From positions 146,972 through 210,971 of the forward strand of contig CAWUHX010000398.1 in the NCBI GenBank assembly GCA_963922205.1: DNA of 64,000 nt. The letters are read 5' to 3'. The translations under genes and the position numbers were made by a program. Each line of letters opens with the position of its first letter. Within the stretch, counting starts at the first letter, position 1. Shown here in pieces: positions 1 to 12,050 of the stretch. A model generated the notes under the pieces. That model ran no database searches. It was not told the origin of the DNA and saw only the letters and a list, made by a program, of their open reading frames with translations. The DNA is from Romanomermis culicivorax. Taxonomy: Eukaryota; Nematoda; Enoplea; Mermithida; Mermithidae.

Positions 1-494
1 AGGGAATTCGGGACCACGATCTGATCCTGGCCATGTCCCTCAGTTTCCCTATAAAGAACTCTGTTATCCTCATAGAATCGACTATGATACTTCGTAGTGC
101 TTTTGACTCCTAATCTTTCCCAAATTGGGGTAAGATTAGTGTCTTCTTTTTGCAATTGAGCGATAACCTTTAGATCAATTGGATAATTGATCTTATCATC
201 ATCCTTTTCTTCCTTTTCTCCTTCCTTCACCTCTTCAAACTCTTTCTCTCTATTCGGGAAAAGCCAAGCAATGTTTTCAGGATCAATTGGTACAGATGTA
301 CCTTGTCTTTGATTTGGTGAACTCTGATCCTGAAATTTTGCTTGTCTTCTAGTTGTGACTGCATGAACTATCATAAGCTTCTGCATTTCATCTCTGACTT
401 GCAATATGTCTTTGGTAGTCGGTGCAATGTTGTCCTTTCTTACCGTCAATGCCTGGGTATCTGTCAATTCCTTGGTCTGCTCTGGGACAATTTT
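1..494 (-). pseudogene. pol fragment: RNase H-integrase linker and start of integrase (partial)
   Basis: An open minus-strand frame runs from about 494 to the window edge. It encodes a charged linker and then the conserved segment ahead of an integrase, with the motif RVLYRE followed by QIVVPNS at the edge. The younger element has the matching segment GVLYREN...QLVIPSR, which identifies the region. The HHCC finger and the catalytic core would lie outside the window. A one-base slip in an A-tract near 490-497 separates this frame from the RNase H frame. Without correcting for that slip, the RNase H frame ends at a TGA at 464, which is an artefact of the shifted frame. Confidence 0.8.
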
Positions 495-1111
495 TTCGTC
501 TCTACTTTCAATTTCTTCGTCCCTTGTCCTCTGAATTTGTGTACCACTATTTGGCTTTCAATTTCATTGGTCTGAGTTCCGAAATTACAAAATTGAATTT
601 TTAAGACATATTCCCATTTTGGTGGGTTCTTGTCCTTCGCGTCTTCAGGTTCATCTTTCCTGGAGAGAAAATCAGCCATTGCATTTTGTCCACCGGGCAC
701 ATACTCCAATCTATGATTAAATTGATTTATGATGGAATACCATCTTTTCAATTTATCATTGGTTTGAGTGTTTACTTTCATAGACAAAAAAGGTTTATGA
801 TCAGTTTTGATCAATACCTTTCATCCAAACAAATAGTGCCTGTAAACTTTAAGACCATAGACAACCATTAGGCATTCTCGCTCTGTAGCACACCACTTCA
901 TCTCGTCTTGCTTAAGGATTCAGCTGCTATAGGCTATTACCCACTGGTCATCTTTAGTCTTCTGATAAAGTACTGCTCCCAGTGTGCTTCCACTGGCATC
1001 TGTTTGGAGAATGAACTCTGCAGTTCCATCCAAAACAGGATACCGTAGAAATGGCACTGAGGTGAGTGCTTTTTTCAGTTCCTCAAAGGCTTGGGGGTGT
1101 TCCTCTGTTGC
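495..1111 (-). pseudogene. pol fragment: RNase H domain, interrupted by two TGA codons
   Basis: This follows reverse transcriptase in the same frame and encodes a gypsy-type RNase H. Visible motifs are QTDASGSTLGAVLYQ with the first catalytic Asp, TERECLMVVYGLK with the catalytic Glu, KTDHKPF with a further Asp, and the terminal ADFLSR. In-frame TGA codons lie at 920-922 and 821-823. At the first, the family and the neighbouring element have Arg (YSSRVL), so CGA to TGA explains it. At the second, many gypsy RNases H also have Arg. The domain would remove the RNA strand of the hybrid during reverse transcription, but this copy cannot be translated through. Confidence 0.9.
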
Positions 1112-2371
1112 TCAGAACTTCTTCTTTCCCATAGCAGTAAGCTTATACAACGGTTCTGCAAGATTTGCAAGGTTTTTGATTAATTTCTTATACCATTGCA
1201 GTATCCCCAAAAATCGTTGCATACGCTTAATGCTATTGGGAAATTTGAATTCCGTAATAGCCTTTACTTTTTTCGGATCTGGTGAGATTCTATTTTCGTC
1301 CAGTATGTGTCCAAGAAAATGAACACTTTTTGGAAGAAATTTGCACTTCTCGGGTTTAAGTGTTAGCTTTGCTTTCCAAAGAGCTTGCGAGATCAACTCC
1401 GAATTCTCCAAATGTTCTTCATAAGTCTTGGAGAACACAATGATATCATCAATGTAGACCAGACAGACTATCCAGACTAGACTGTGCAACACTCTTTCCA
1501 TCATTCTTTGAAATTCTGCAGGTGCATTTTTAAGTCCTAAAGGCATAACTTTAAACTGATATAGGCCTTCCTGACATATAAATGCAGTTTTCTCCTTGCT
1601 ACTTTCCTCAAGTGGGACTTGCCAATATCCAGACTTTAGATCTAAGGTGGTATAAAATTTGGCATTACCTAGACAATCCAAATAATCATCCATTCTAGGT
1701 ATAGGATACCTATCATCCTTAGTAACTCCATTTATACTTCTGAAATCTACAACTGCTCTCGTGGAACCGTCCTTTTTCCCAACTAGGAAAAGTGGAGCAG
1801 CCCACAGTGACCCGCTGGGTTCAATAACTCCTTTATCTAACATGTCTTGGACTTGAGCTCTAATCCCTGATCTTTGGTTAGTAGAAGCTCTGTAATAATG
1901 TTTTGCCACTGGCATTGCATTACCAGTATCAATTTTGCACATAAGATACGGTGTTGTAGTTAAGGGATCATTGGGTAAGCTAAAAACATCCCTGTATTTA
2001 GACAGTTTTGCCACAGCTTTTTCCTTCAATTCCTCATGGATATCAGCCTTGGAGATCATTTTATATAGCGCTTCCCTAAATGCCAATGCATCATGCACAG
2101 ACATTCTGGGAGTGGCATTAAAATTATCTTCAACACTGAATATCCCACAACTCGTACTTTGTACTTCTGATACTTCTGAATTTTCTTGTAATATTGAGTC
2201 ACAGTAGCCTACAACCTGGTTAGGTTGCAATTGGCATCGGGAACCCGTATCATTCGAAATCATCAGAACCAAATCTTCCCATTTACCATCAACCAGTGTG
2301 CTATCAACTCTGAACTTCTTTTCTTCTTTATTTCCCTCTATGACCAAACAATTCAGGTCTGTTTTAGACGA
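1112..2371 (-). pseudogene. pol fragment: Ty3/gypsy reverse transcriptase
   Basis: A run of 411 codons or more, open between TGA codons at 2372-2374 and 1112-1114, contains a complete gypsy reverse transcriptase. Motifs in order are [73 protein letters not shown], the polymerase box VYIDDIIVFSK with the catalytic Asp pair, and HFLGHIL. It is the best-preserved stretch of this element. Both bounding TGA codons are in frame with neighbouring domains, so they are probably nonsense changes and not true ends. It aligns by eye throughout with the reverse transcriptase of the younger element. Confidence 0.95.
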
Positions 2372-3160
2372 TCATTCCCATAATCTTGCCTTGATAAGCA
2401 CATCAGTTCCCTGTGTTATGTATACTTTTGTACATGATACCACTGGAACCACTATACCTAATTGGCAGATCCTGGGGTATTGATCCTCTTCAGGACTTGA
2501 ATGTACTATAGGTGCTTCCCCTATACAATCAATAGCTTGTATATGACTCGCATGATCCTCAGGTACAACACTTATAGCTTTCTCAACTCCATTAAGTTTC
2601 ATGATACCTTTACCAAAATCTATCATTGTTCCAACATCCGGATGTGCTAAAAAATCCGTTCCAATTATGAGATTTTCCTCCGCATTAGGAATGATTATGG
2701 CCTTCACCAGGAAAACTCCAAATTCACAATGCATTTTGAATTGTATGTAACCATGTGCATGTACTACTGCACCATCAGCAACAGTGACTTTTAGTATCTC
2801 AGGATATCTGGTATATTCTTCATCAAAAGCTTCCTTAAGAAAGCATGAAGACATCACCCAACACTGAGCACCAGTATCCACTAAAGCCTTGGTGTCAGTA
2901 TTACATACGATCACATTTATGTGAAATGGGAGAGTTCGAGGAAACTTAGAAAACCTTAATCATTCCTCCTGATTAGGAATTATACCATGCTTGAACGCCT
3001 TTGTGACTTTTGAATAATTGTCCTTCATCATGGCACACTTCAACACTCCAAGCCGTTTCATCTCACTAACACCTTGACCCATAGTGGCAATGCTATTAAC
3101 ACTTCCAGCAGATCCCAACTCTGTCTGACTCGACATGGACGGTTGACTAGGCTTGCACAC
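2372..3160 (-). pseudogene. pol fragment: retroviral-type aspartic protease
   Basis: Same frame as reverse transcriptase. The protease signature is TKALVDTGAQCWVM, with the catalytic DTG at about 2858-2866, followed downstream by the family hallmark ENLIIGTDFLAHPDV. The segment before the protease (3160-2963) belongs to the Gag-Pol junction and is separated from it by a TGA at 2960-2962. Near 3160 the frame shifts relative to the zinc-knuckle region. The enzyme would cleave the Gag-Pol polyprotein. A second TGA at 2372-2374 separates it from reverse transcriptase. Confidence 0.88.
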
Positions 3161-4015
3161 TTGGGCTAGGGTTACTGATTTGAACCTGACCTTGAGGGGG
3201 AGCAGTGATCATCAGCTGTTGGCTAGAGGCTGGCAGTTGTGGTGCCATATAGAGTTGCTCATTCCACAATCTATTCAGGTAATCAATGAACTGTTGATAA
3301 GTATCATAATCCATAGTATCACCATAATAACCTACAGCATGAGCTCCTCTACTGCTCTCGCCAACATATCCTCCTCTAAAGCCTCCAAACTGTTGCCTGA
3401 AACCTCTGTTTCCACCATATGGATTATCCCAATTACGTCCTTGTGCATTTTTCCATTGAAGGGTTTTACATTCTGATGTGTCATGAGAATTATTTCTATG
3501 GTATTGACAATATGGTTTCCTGATCTCCTTTCCACCAGGTTTTTGGGGTTTGCCCTTATTATTTTGGCAGAAATTTCATTCAGTTTAGCATCAGTCTTTT
3601 GGCTTATCTCCTGATAACATTGAGCCAACTTCGCAATCTCCTGTGACAACTTTACTAGAACAGAATCACTGCTAGGTTCCTCAGGCTCTTTTCCCTTTTG
3701 GGGAGTAGTAGCCATTTGAGTCCCCTGTGAGTTATTCTCTTCTATAGAAGTATTGGAATCCTTCTTTTCTGACACTAGGATCGGGGCTTGCTTCTCTCTC
3801 CTTGCTTGCTGTCACATAGCTTTATTTTGAAACTGCCTTTGTTGGGCATTGCCAAATTTATTTCTTCCGACATAAGCCACATCAGCTTGCCCTCGACCCA
3901 TCATCACTTCATTTATCACAATTACAGATTCCACAGTTCCTCTCTTTTTATAACCAGCTGTATTCCGCTTATCTATCTTGTGCACATCTTCTGCTAGATC
4001 ATGCCATGTTTCATA
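3161..4015 (-). pseudogene. gag fragment: C-terminal half with CHHC zinc knuckle
   Basis: The nucleocapsid-like part of Gag. From 4015 the frame reads a segment starting YETWHDLAEDVHKID, is broken by a TGA at 3812-3814 (between NKAM and QQARRE), and continues into a region beginning near 3775. A frameshift near 3560 moves into the frame that holds the zinc knuckle CQYHRNNSHDTSEC (about 3468-3509), a C-X2-H-X4-H-X4-C variant also seen in the younger element. A Gly/Arg/Tyr-rich tail follows. The knuckle would bind the element's RNA. The domain is not translatable as it stands. Confidence 0.8.
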
Positions 4016-4131
4016 CTTCTCTCTTTGATCCAGCTTCTCTCTTTGATCCTTTACTTCTCTCTTTGATCCTTTACACTTTGATCCAGCTTCTCTCTTTGAT
4101 CCATACTTCTCTCTTTGATCCTTTACACAAA
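4011..4131. repeat. Short tandem repeat expanded inside gag
   Basis: About seven imperfect units built on CTTCTCTCTTTGATCC, with spacers such as TTTA or AGCT, lie head to tail. They fall exactly between the capsid-like frame of gag (ending at 4071) and the following gag segment (from 4015), and they cause or cover the frame break there. The unit reads as repeated Ile-Lys-Glu-Arg-Ser on the minus strand. It looks like a local slippage expansion within the dead element. Confidence 0.85.
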
Positions 4132-4691
4132 AAGGTATCTATTATGAAGCGATCTCTGAACTCTTCAGTCTTATTAGGATACAATCTGTCTACTAGCACA
4201 TCAATTCTCTTGAGGAATTTCACTGGAGGTTCATCAAATTCCTGCTTTATGTTCATCAGCTCCCTTGTTTGCATACCAACATATGAATCTGGAGCTTGCA
4301 CTTTGAGCAACTTCCTACGGGCTTTTCTGTAACTCTTGAACCTTTTGGGAGTAGCTTTCGGTACACCCTTAGAAAGCACTTGTAAGGCAGCCAGCTTCAT
4401 TTTATCGTTAGTCTCTGATGTAAACTCTGCCTCTAAATCATTTAGGAAGCTGAGAACTTGTGTCTCAGTCATGTCATCAAGGAGTAGCTTTGGCTTTACA
4501 GCCTTCACTAAATCTGACACAGTAGGCTCCAATCCATCTACTGAGGAGTCATCAGAATCTGATGAATTTCCACGTATGGACTTTTTGGATTGTTTGTGCT
4601 TTGACCTAGTATGTTTGCTTTCCTTATGACTACCTGCTGCTTCCTCATCAGCCTCTTGGAAAAATTGAGCAACTATATCACTTGCTTGTTC
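4071..4691 (-). pseudogene. gag fragment: capsid-like core
   Basis: An open frame from the TGA at 4692 down to 4071. The N-terminal part is Ser/Lys/Asp-rich. The C-terminal two thirds has helical capsid-like features: KSYRKARRKLLKV, ELMNIKQEFDEPPVKFLKR and RDRFIIDTFLCKG. The pattern 'EPP..FLKRI' followed by 'F.DRFIIDTFL' is typical of the second half of gypsy Gag capsid domains, where the younger element has [13 protein letters not shown]. It would form the particle shell. It is cut off by the expanded 16-bp tandem repeat at its 3' end. Confidence 0.75.
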
Positions 4692-5491
4692 TCAAACAGA
4701 AAGCAGTTCAGTTACCCATTTTTCGGTAGAAGCCTTTGATTTCACAGTAGGTATGACTGTGAACTTTTGCTGTGACTCATCTGCTTCCATCTGCCGTAAC
4801 CTTTGGTCATTGGCAATACAGGTTGCAGACGTCATTGGCAAAGTTCTACACATATCCTGAGTTTGCCATGGGATGTCTGTAGTCCTACTCACTCAGATAT
4901 CCCGTTCTTTCTGATCCAGGACGAATCTTTCTGATAGTCCTTGGACTACGACCATCAAATCAGCCATTTTGTCAATTTTGATGTTTAGTTGTCGAATTTC
5001 GTCATCCTTTTGACTCATTTCAAATCGTAAATCATCCAATGGATCGTGAGGGTAATGGTCCCAAATATTATCCAAATTTTCATTCACGTATTCGCGATGA
5101 TACATATCAAATCATTGTCGAGGTTGTCGAAAACCTCCCTCTTTAACTGATCAAATGGATGAATATGATCCTCGGCCAATTTCGGCCTTCTATCGATAGG
5201 CGCCAATATGTGAGCATCTCTATCATCAGCAGTTAATAGTTCCTTTGCCCTGGCCATATGATTGGTATTATTACTGGCCATCAGGGGCGCTACGGAATTG
5301 GGCGCGCTTACTGGGTCCAAATTTACCTCAGCCCAATGGCTTATGGCACTTGAGTCAGGGCCTTTCGGCTTACTCGTAGTATTAGATACCACGGGCAGTG
5401 GGAAAGATTTATCGGCCTCATCATGCCTTACACCAAGCCGAGTCCTCGGTAAAGTCGTATCAGAGGCTAAATCCGCAGCATTTTTGGACAT
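4692..5491 (-). pseudogene. gag fragment: N-terminal region
   Basis: The likely gag start is the ATG at 5489-5491, about 78 nt inside the proposed primer-binding site. The first frame (5491-5084) is unstructured and polar. A frameshift near 5084-5105 leads to the next frame (5105-4692), which has a short coiled-coil-like stretch with the pattern FEMSQKDDEIRQLNIKIDKM. That frame is broken by TGA codons at 4893-4895 and 4692-4694. The function is assigned only by position at the front of Gag and by the coiled coil, which the younger element also has. CpG is noticeably denser between 5100 and 5490 than in the rest of this element. Confidence 0.6.
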
Positions 5492-5568
5492 TTTGAGTCC
5501 TAAGTCTTTGTAAAAACGTTTAGGTTTTGTGACACCTCAAGTGACTCTGCGCTCTTCCGTATTGCAAG

Positions 5569-5583
5569 TGTCAGAAGCCACCA
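5569..5583 (-). other. Probable primer-binding site of the old element
   Basis: On the minus strand the sequence TGGTGGCTTCTGAC begins at 5583, three bases inside the proposed LTR boundary. A TGG start next to the 5' LTR is the expected complement of a tRNA 3' CCA end. I do not assign the tRNA. Confidence 0.5.
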
Positions 5584-5586
5584 CTA

Positions 5587-5803
5587 TGTTTACTTCTCTG
5601 CTAAGGTCAAAAGACGTCAGCAATATAACTCAAGGCCTGTTAGCTTGTATCCAACTGACAACTGTAGGTCACTCAAAGGAGCTTCCTATTATCAATCAAC
5701 TAAACACAGTGCAACAGTTCTTAAGCAGAAATAAACACAACCTTCAGTCACTAATAAGTAACTGGAAACTCCAAACCTTGCAATGGAAGGGCACTTTTGC
5801 TAT
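5587..5803 (-). repeat. Truncated 5' LTR of the old element
   Basis: The stretch between the primer-binding site and the first satellite base starts, on the plus strand, with TGTTTACTTC. This is the expected inner TG..CA end of an LTR. It is neither coding nor satellite. It stops abruptly at about 5803, where satellite sequence begins in mid-monomer (AGATGCAGATC). Only about 217 bp remain. The matching LTR is outside the window, so the length cannot be checked. Confidence 0.5.
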
Positions 5804-8800
5804 GGAAGATGCAGATCAAACCTTAATCTGATAGGATTTAGTAAAGGTCGAGGGTCTGAAAATAGCACTGTTGCTTATAAAATCAAAGTTCATAATTTAT
5901 CATATGAATGAAACTCACATGTGGGCAACTTCCAGGCTTTAGTTTTCATGATTCTCACTACATGATGTTTTATGTCTAGACTGGAATAGAATACCTGGAG
6001 CCAAAACCTTTTACACAAGGTCAGGCTTTCTGCTGTAACGTATCAAACATTTAAACAACAAAATAGAAATTGGTAATATAAACATATGCTGTTCAAAAAC
6101 TGATTTGATAGTGATAGAGATAAAGGGCTTGATCTATGAAACCAATAAGTGTTCATTACAATAAAGTTAAGCTTCTCTTTGATAATTCCTCTGACCTTTT
6201 AAAGGCATTTGGTGAAATAAAAACATGACCAAATATGTCTGTAAAGTGTCATTTGTAAATCCCTATATTTCTTTTTTTCAGGAGGGTATAAAATGGAAAA
6301 ATAAAAAAAAGTGTTTGTGATTCTAATGATGCAGATCAAACCTTAACGTAATAGGAATTGGTAAAGGTCGAGGGTCTGAAAATAGCATTGTTGCTTATAA
6401 AATCAAAGTTCATAATTTATCATATGATTTAACTCACATGTGGGCAACCTCCTGGCCTTAGTTTTCATGATTCTCACTACATGAGCTTGTATGACTGCAC
6501 TGGAATAGACTACCTGGAGCCAAAACGTTTTACACAAACTCAGGCTTTCTGCTGTAATGTATCAAACATTCAAACAACAAAATATAAATTAGTAATATAA
6601 ACATATGCTGTTCAAAAACTGTTTGATAGTGATAGAGATAAAGGGCTTGATCTATGAAACCAATAAGTGTTAATTACAAAAAAGTTAAGCTTCTCTTTGA
6701 TAATTCCTCTGACCTTTTAAAGGTATTAGGTGAAATAAAAACATGACCAAATATGTCTGTAAAGTGACATTTGTAAATACCTATATTTCTTTTTTTCAGG
6801 AGAGTACAGAATAAAAAAATAAAAAAAAGTGTTTGTGATTCTAAAGATGCAGATCAAACCTTAATCTGATAGGAATTAGTAAAGGTCGAGGGTCTGAAAA
6901 TAGCATTGTTGCTTATAAAATCAAAGTTCATAATTTATCATATAGATGAAACTCACATGTGGGCAACCTCGTGGCTTTAGTTTTCATGATTCTCACTACA
7001 TGACATTTCATGACTACACTGGAATAGAATACCTGGAGCCAAAACCTTTTACACAAGGTCAGGCTTTCTGCTGTAATGTATCAAACATTTAAACAACAAA
7101 ATAGAAATTGGTAATATAAACATATGCTGTTCAAAAACTGTTTGATAGTGATAGAGATAAAGGGCTTGATCTGTGAAACCAATAAGTGTTCATTACAATA
7201 AAGTTAAGCTTCTCTTTGATAATTCCTCTGACCTTATAAAGGCATTTGGTGAAATAAAAACATGACCAAATATGTCTGTAAAGTGTCATTTGTAAATCCC
7301 TATATTTCTTTTTTTTCAGGAGGGTATAATATGGAAAAATAAAAAAAAAGTGTTTGTGATTCTAATGATGCAGGTCAAACCTTAACGTAATAGGAATTAG
7401 TAAAGGTCAAGGGTCTGAAAATAGCATTGTTGCTTATAAAATCAAAGTTCATAATTTATCATATGATTTAACTCACATGTGGGCAACCTCCTGGCATAAG
7501 TTTTCATGATTCTCACTACATGACATTTGATGAGTACACTGGAATAGAATATCTGGAGCCTAAACTTTTTACACAAGGTCAGGCTTTCTGCTGTAATGTA
7601 TCAAACATTTAAACAACAAAATAGAAATTGGTAATATAAACATATGCTGTTAAAAAACTGTTTGATAGTGATAGAGATAAAGGGCTTGATCTGTGAAACC
7701 AATAAGTGTTCATTACAATAAAGTTAAGCTTCTCTTTGATAATTCCTCTGACCTAATAAAGGCATTTGGTGAAATAAAAACATGACCAAATATGTCTGTA
7801 AAGTGTCATTTGTAAATCTCTATATTTCTTTTTTTCAGGAGGGTATAATATGGAAAAATAAAAAAAAGTGTTTGTGATTCTAAAGATGCAGATCAAACCT
7901 TAATCTGATAGGAATTAGTAAAGGTCGAGGGTCTGAAAATAGCATTGTTGCTTATAAAATCAAAGTTCATAATTTATCATATAGATGAAACTCACATGTG
8001 GGCACCTTCGTGGCTTTAGTTTTCATGATTCTCACTACATGACATTTCATGACTACACTGGAATAGAATACTTGGAGCCAAAACCTTTTACACAAGGTCA
8101 AGCTTTCTGCTGTAATGTATCAAACATTAAAACAACAAAATAGAAATTGGTAATATAAACATATGCTGTTCAAAAACTGTTTGATAGTGATAGAGATAAA
8201 GTGCTTGATCTGTGAAACCAATAAGTGTTCATTACACAAAAGTTAAGCCTCTCTTTGATAATTCCTCTGACCTTTTAAAGGCATTTGGTGAAATAAAAAC
8301 ATGACCAAATATGTCTGTAAAGTGTATCCCTATATTTCTTTTTTTCAGCAGGGTATAAAATGGAAAAATATTAAAAAAGTGTTTGTGATTCTAATGATGC
8401 AGATCAAACCTTAACGTAATAGGAATTAGTAAAGGTCAAGGGTCTGAAAATAGCATTGTTGCTTATAAAATCAAAGTTCATAATTTATCATATGATTTAA
8501 GTCACATGTGGGCAACCTCCTGGCATAAGTTTTCATGATTCTCACTACATGACATTTGATGACTACACTGGAATAGAATACCTGGAGCCAAAACTTTTTA
8601 CACAAGGTCAGGCTTTCTGCTGTAATGTATCAAACATTTAAACAACAAAATAGAAATTGGTAATATAAACATATGCTGTTCAAAAACTGTTTGATAGTGA
8701 TAGAGATAAATGGCTTGATCTAGGAAACCAATAAGTGTTCATTACAATAAAGTTGAGCTTCACTTCTATAATTCCTCTGACCTTTTAAAAGCATTTGGTG

Positions 8801-11800
8801 AAATAAAAACATGACCAAATATGTCTGTAAAGTGTCATTTGTAAATCCCTATATTTTTTTTTTTCAGGAGGGTATAAAATGGAAAAATAAAAAAAAAGTG
8901 TTTGTGATTCTAAAGATGCAGATCAAACCTTAATCTGATAGGAATTAGTAAAGGTCGAGGGTCTGAAAATAGCATTGTTGCTTATAAAATCAAAGTTCAT
9001 AATTTATCATATAAATGAAACTCACATGTAGGCAACTTGGTGGCATTAGTTTTCATGATTCTCACTACATGACATTTCATGACTACACTGGAATAGAATA
9101 CCTGGAGCCAAAACCTTTTACACAAGGTCAGGCTTTCTGCTGTAATGTATCAAACATTCAAACAACAAAATAGAAATTAGTAATATAAACATATGCTGTT
9201 CAAAAACTGTTTGATAGTGATAGAGATAAAGGGCTTGATCTATGAAACCAATATGTGTTCATTACAATAAAGTTAAGCTTCTCTTTGATAATTCCTCTGA
9301 CCTTTTAAAGGTATTAGGTGAAATAAAAACATGACCAAATGTCTGTAAAGTGTATCCCTATATTTCTTTTTTTCAGGAGAGTACAGAATGGAAAATAAAA
9401 AAAAAAGTGTTTGTGATTCTAAAGATGCAGATCAAACCTTAATCTGATAGGAATTAGTAAAGGTCGAGGGTCTGAAAATAGCATTGTTGCTTATAAAATC
9501 AAAGTTCATACTTTATCATATAAATGAAACTCACATGTGGGCAACTTCGTGGCATTAGTTTTCATGATTCTCACTACATGACATTTCATGACTACACTGG
9601 AATAGAATACCTGGAGCCAAAACCTTTTACACAAGGTCAGGCTTTCTGCTGTAATGCATCAAACATTTAAACAACAAAATAGAAATTGGTAATATAAACA
9701 TATGCTGTTCAAAAACTGTTTGATAGTGATAGAGATAAATGGCTTGATCTAGGAAACCAATAAGTGTTCATTACAATAAAGTTGAGCTTCACTTCTATAA
9801 TTCCTCTGACCTTTTAAAAGCATTTGGTGAAATAAAAACATGACCAAATATGTCTGTAAAGTGTCATTTGTAAATCCCTATATTTCTTTTTTTCAGGAGG
9901 GTATAAAATGGAAAAATAAAAAAAAAGTGTTTGTGATTCTAAAGATGCAGATCAAACCTTAATCTGATAGGAATTAGTAAAGGTCGAGGGTCTGAAAATA
10001 GCATTGTTGCCTATAAAATCAAAGTTCATAATTTATCATATAAATGAAACTCACATGTGGGCAACTTCGTGGCATTAGGTTTCATGATTCTCACTACATG
10101 ATGTTTTATGTCTAGACTAGGATAGAATACCTGGAGTCAAAACCTTTTACACAAGGTAAGGCTTTCTGCTGTAATGTATCAAACATTCAAACAACAAAAT
10201 AGAAATTAGTAATATAAACATATGCTGTTCAAAAACTGTTTGATAGTGATAGAGATAAAGGGCTTGATCTATGAAACCAATAAGTGTTCATTACAATAAA
10301 GTTAAGCTTCTCTTTGATAATTCCTCTGACCTTTTAAAGGCATTCCGTGAAATAAAAACATGACCAAATATGTCTGTAAAGTGACATTTGTAAATCCCTA
10401 TATTTCTTTTTTTCAGGAGAGTATAGAATAAAAAAATAAAAAAAAGTATTTGTGATTCTAAAGATGCAGATCAAACCTTAATCTGATAGGAATTAGTAAA
10501 GGTCGAGGGTCTGAAAGTAGCGTTGTTGCTTATAAAATCAGAGTTCATAATTTATCATATAAATAAAACTCACATGTGGGCAACTTCTTGGCATTAGTTT
10601 TCATGATTCTCACTACATGACATTTGATGACTACACTGGAATAGAATACCTGGAGCCAAAACCTTTTACACAAGGTCAGGCTTTCTGCTGTGATGCATCA
10701 AACATTCAAACAACAAAAAAGAAATTAGTAATATAAACATATGCTGTTCGAAAACTGTTTGATAGTGATAGAGATAAAGGGCTTGGATCTATGAAACCAA
10801 TAAGTGTTCATTACAATAAAGTTAAGCTTCTCTTTGATAATTCCTCTGACCTTTTAAAGGTATTCGGTGAAATAAAAACATGACCAAATATGTCTGTAAA
10901 GTGACATTTGTAAATACCTATATTTCTTTTTTTCAGGAGAGTACAGAATAAAAAAAAAAAAGTGTTTGTGATTCTAAAGATGCAGATCAAACCTTAATCT
11001 GATAGGAATTAGTAAAGGTCGAGGGTCTGAAAATAGCATTGTTGCTTATAAAATCAAAGTTCATAATATATCATATGATTTAACTCACATGTGGGCAACA
11101 TCCAGGCTTTAGTTTTCATGATTCTCACTACATGATGTTCTATGTCTAGACTAGGATAGAATACCTGGAGTCAAAACCTTTTACACAAGGTCAGGCTTTC
11201 TGCTGTAATGTATCAAACATTCAAACAACAAAATAGAAATTAGTAATATAAACATATGCTGTTCAAAAACTGTTTGATAGTGATAGAGATAAAGGGCTTG
11301 ATCTATGAAACCAATAAGTGTTCATTACAATAAAGTTAACCTTCTCTTTGATAATTCCTCTGACCTTTTAAAGGCATTTTGTGAAATAAAAACATGACCA
11401 AACACGTCTGTAAAGTGTCATTTGTAAATCCCTATATTTCTTTTTTTTCAGGAGGGTATAAAATGGAAAAATAAAAAAAAAGTGTTTGTGATTCTAATGA
11501 TGCAGATCAAACCTTAACGTAATAGGAATTAGTAAAGGTCAAGGGTCTGAAAATAGCATTTTTGCTTATAAAATCAAAGTTCATAATTTATCATATGATT
11601 TAACTCGCATGTGGGCAACCTTGTGGCATTAGTTTTCATGATTCTCACCACATGAGCTTTTATGACTGCACTAGAATAGACTCTACCTGAAGCCAAAACC
11701 TTTTACACAAACTCAGGCTTTCTGCTGTAATGTATCAAACATATAAACAACAAAATAGAAATAAGTAATATAAACATATGCTGTTCAAAAACTGTTTGAT

Positions 11801-12002
11801 AGTGATAGAGATAAAGGGCTTGATCTATGAAACCAATAAGTGTTCATTACAATAAAGTTAAGCTTCTCTTCTATAATTCCTCTGACCTTTTATAAGCATT
11901 TGGTGAAATAAAACATGACCAAACACGTCTGTAAAGTGTCATTTGTAAATCCCTATATTTCGTTTTTTTAGGAGGGTATAAAATGGAAAAATAAAAAAAA
12001 AG

Positions 12003-12050
12003 TGTTTGTGATTCTAATGATGCAGATCAAACCTTAACGTAATAGGAATT
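12003..12050 (+). repeat. 48-bp truncated satellite monomer
   Basis: A monomer starts normally (TGTTTGTGATTCTAATGATG) but stops after TAATAGGAATT. A new monomer of the other type starts again from the same point at 12051. The 48-bp stub marks a recombination or replication-slippage seam. Confidence 0.9.

Larger units (their letters stand above)
1..5803 (-). mobile_element. Degraded Ty3/gypsy LTR retrotransposon, truncated at both ends
   Basis: Read on the minus strand, the order is partial LTR, primer-binding site, Gag, zinc knuckle, protease, reverse transcriptase, RNase H, and the linker leading into integrase. This is the Ty3/gypsy order. The window edge cuts the element just before the integrase zinc finger. 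At the other end satellite DNA replaces the outer part of the LTR, with no target duplication. The coding frame is broken by at least five frameshifts and by eight in-frame stops, every one TGA (at 821, 920, 1112, 2372, 2960, 3812, 4692 and 4893). CpG is sparse over most of it, unlike the younger element at 19705-33379. It is therefore an old, dead copy. The linker and integrase start resemble those of the younger element, so the two belong to related lineages. Confidence 0.93.

Noticed and set aside
464..4895. A variant genetic code in which TGA is read as an amino acid
   Set aside because: TGG is used normally for Trp, the TGA sites fit Arg in homologues, and the same genes also carry frameshifts, so decay is simpler.
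5529..5831. 100-codon plus-strand frame
   Set aside because: It runs across the boundary between the LTR remnant and satellite, so it cannot be an old gene.
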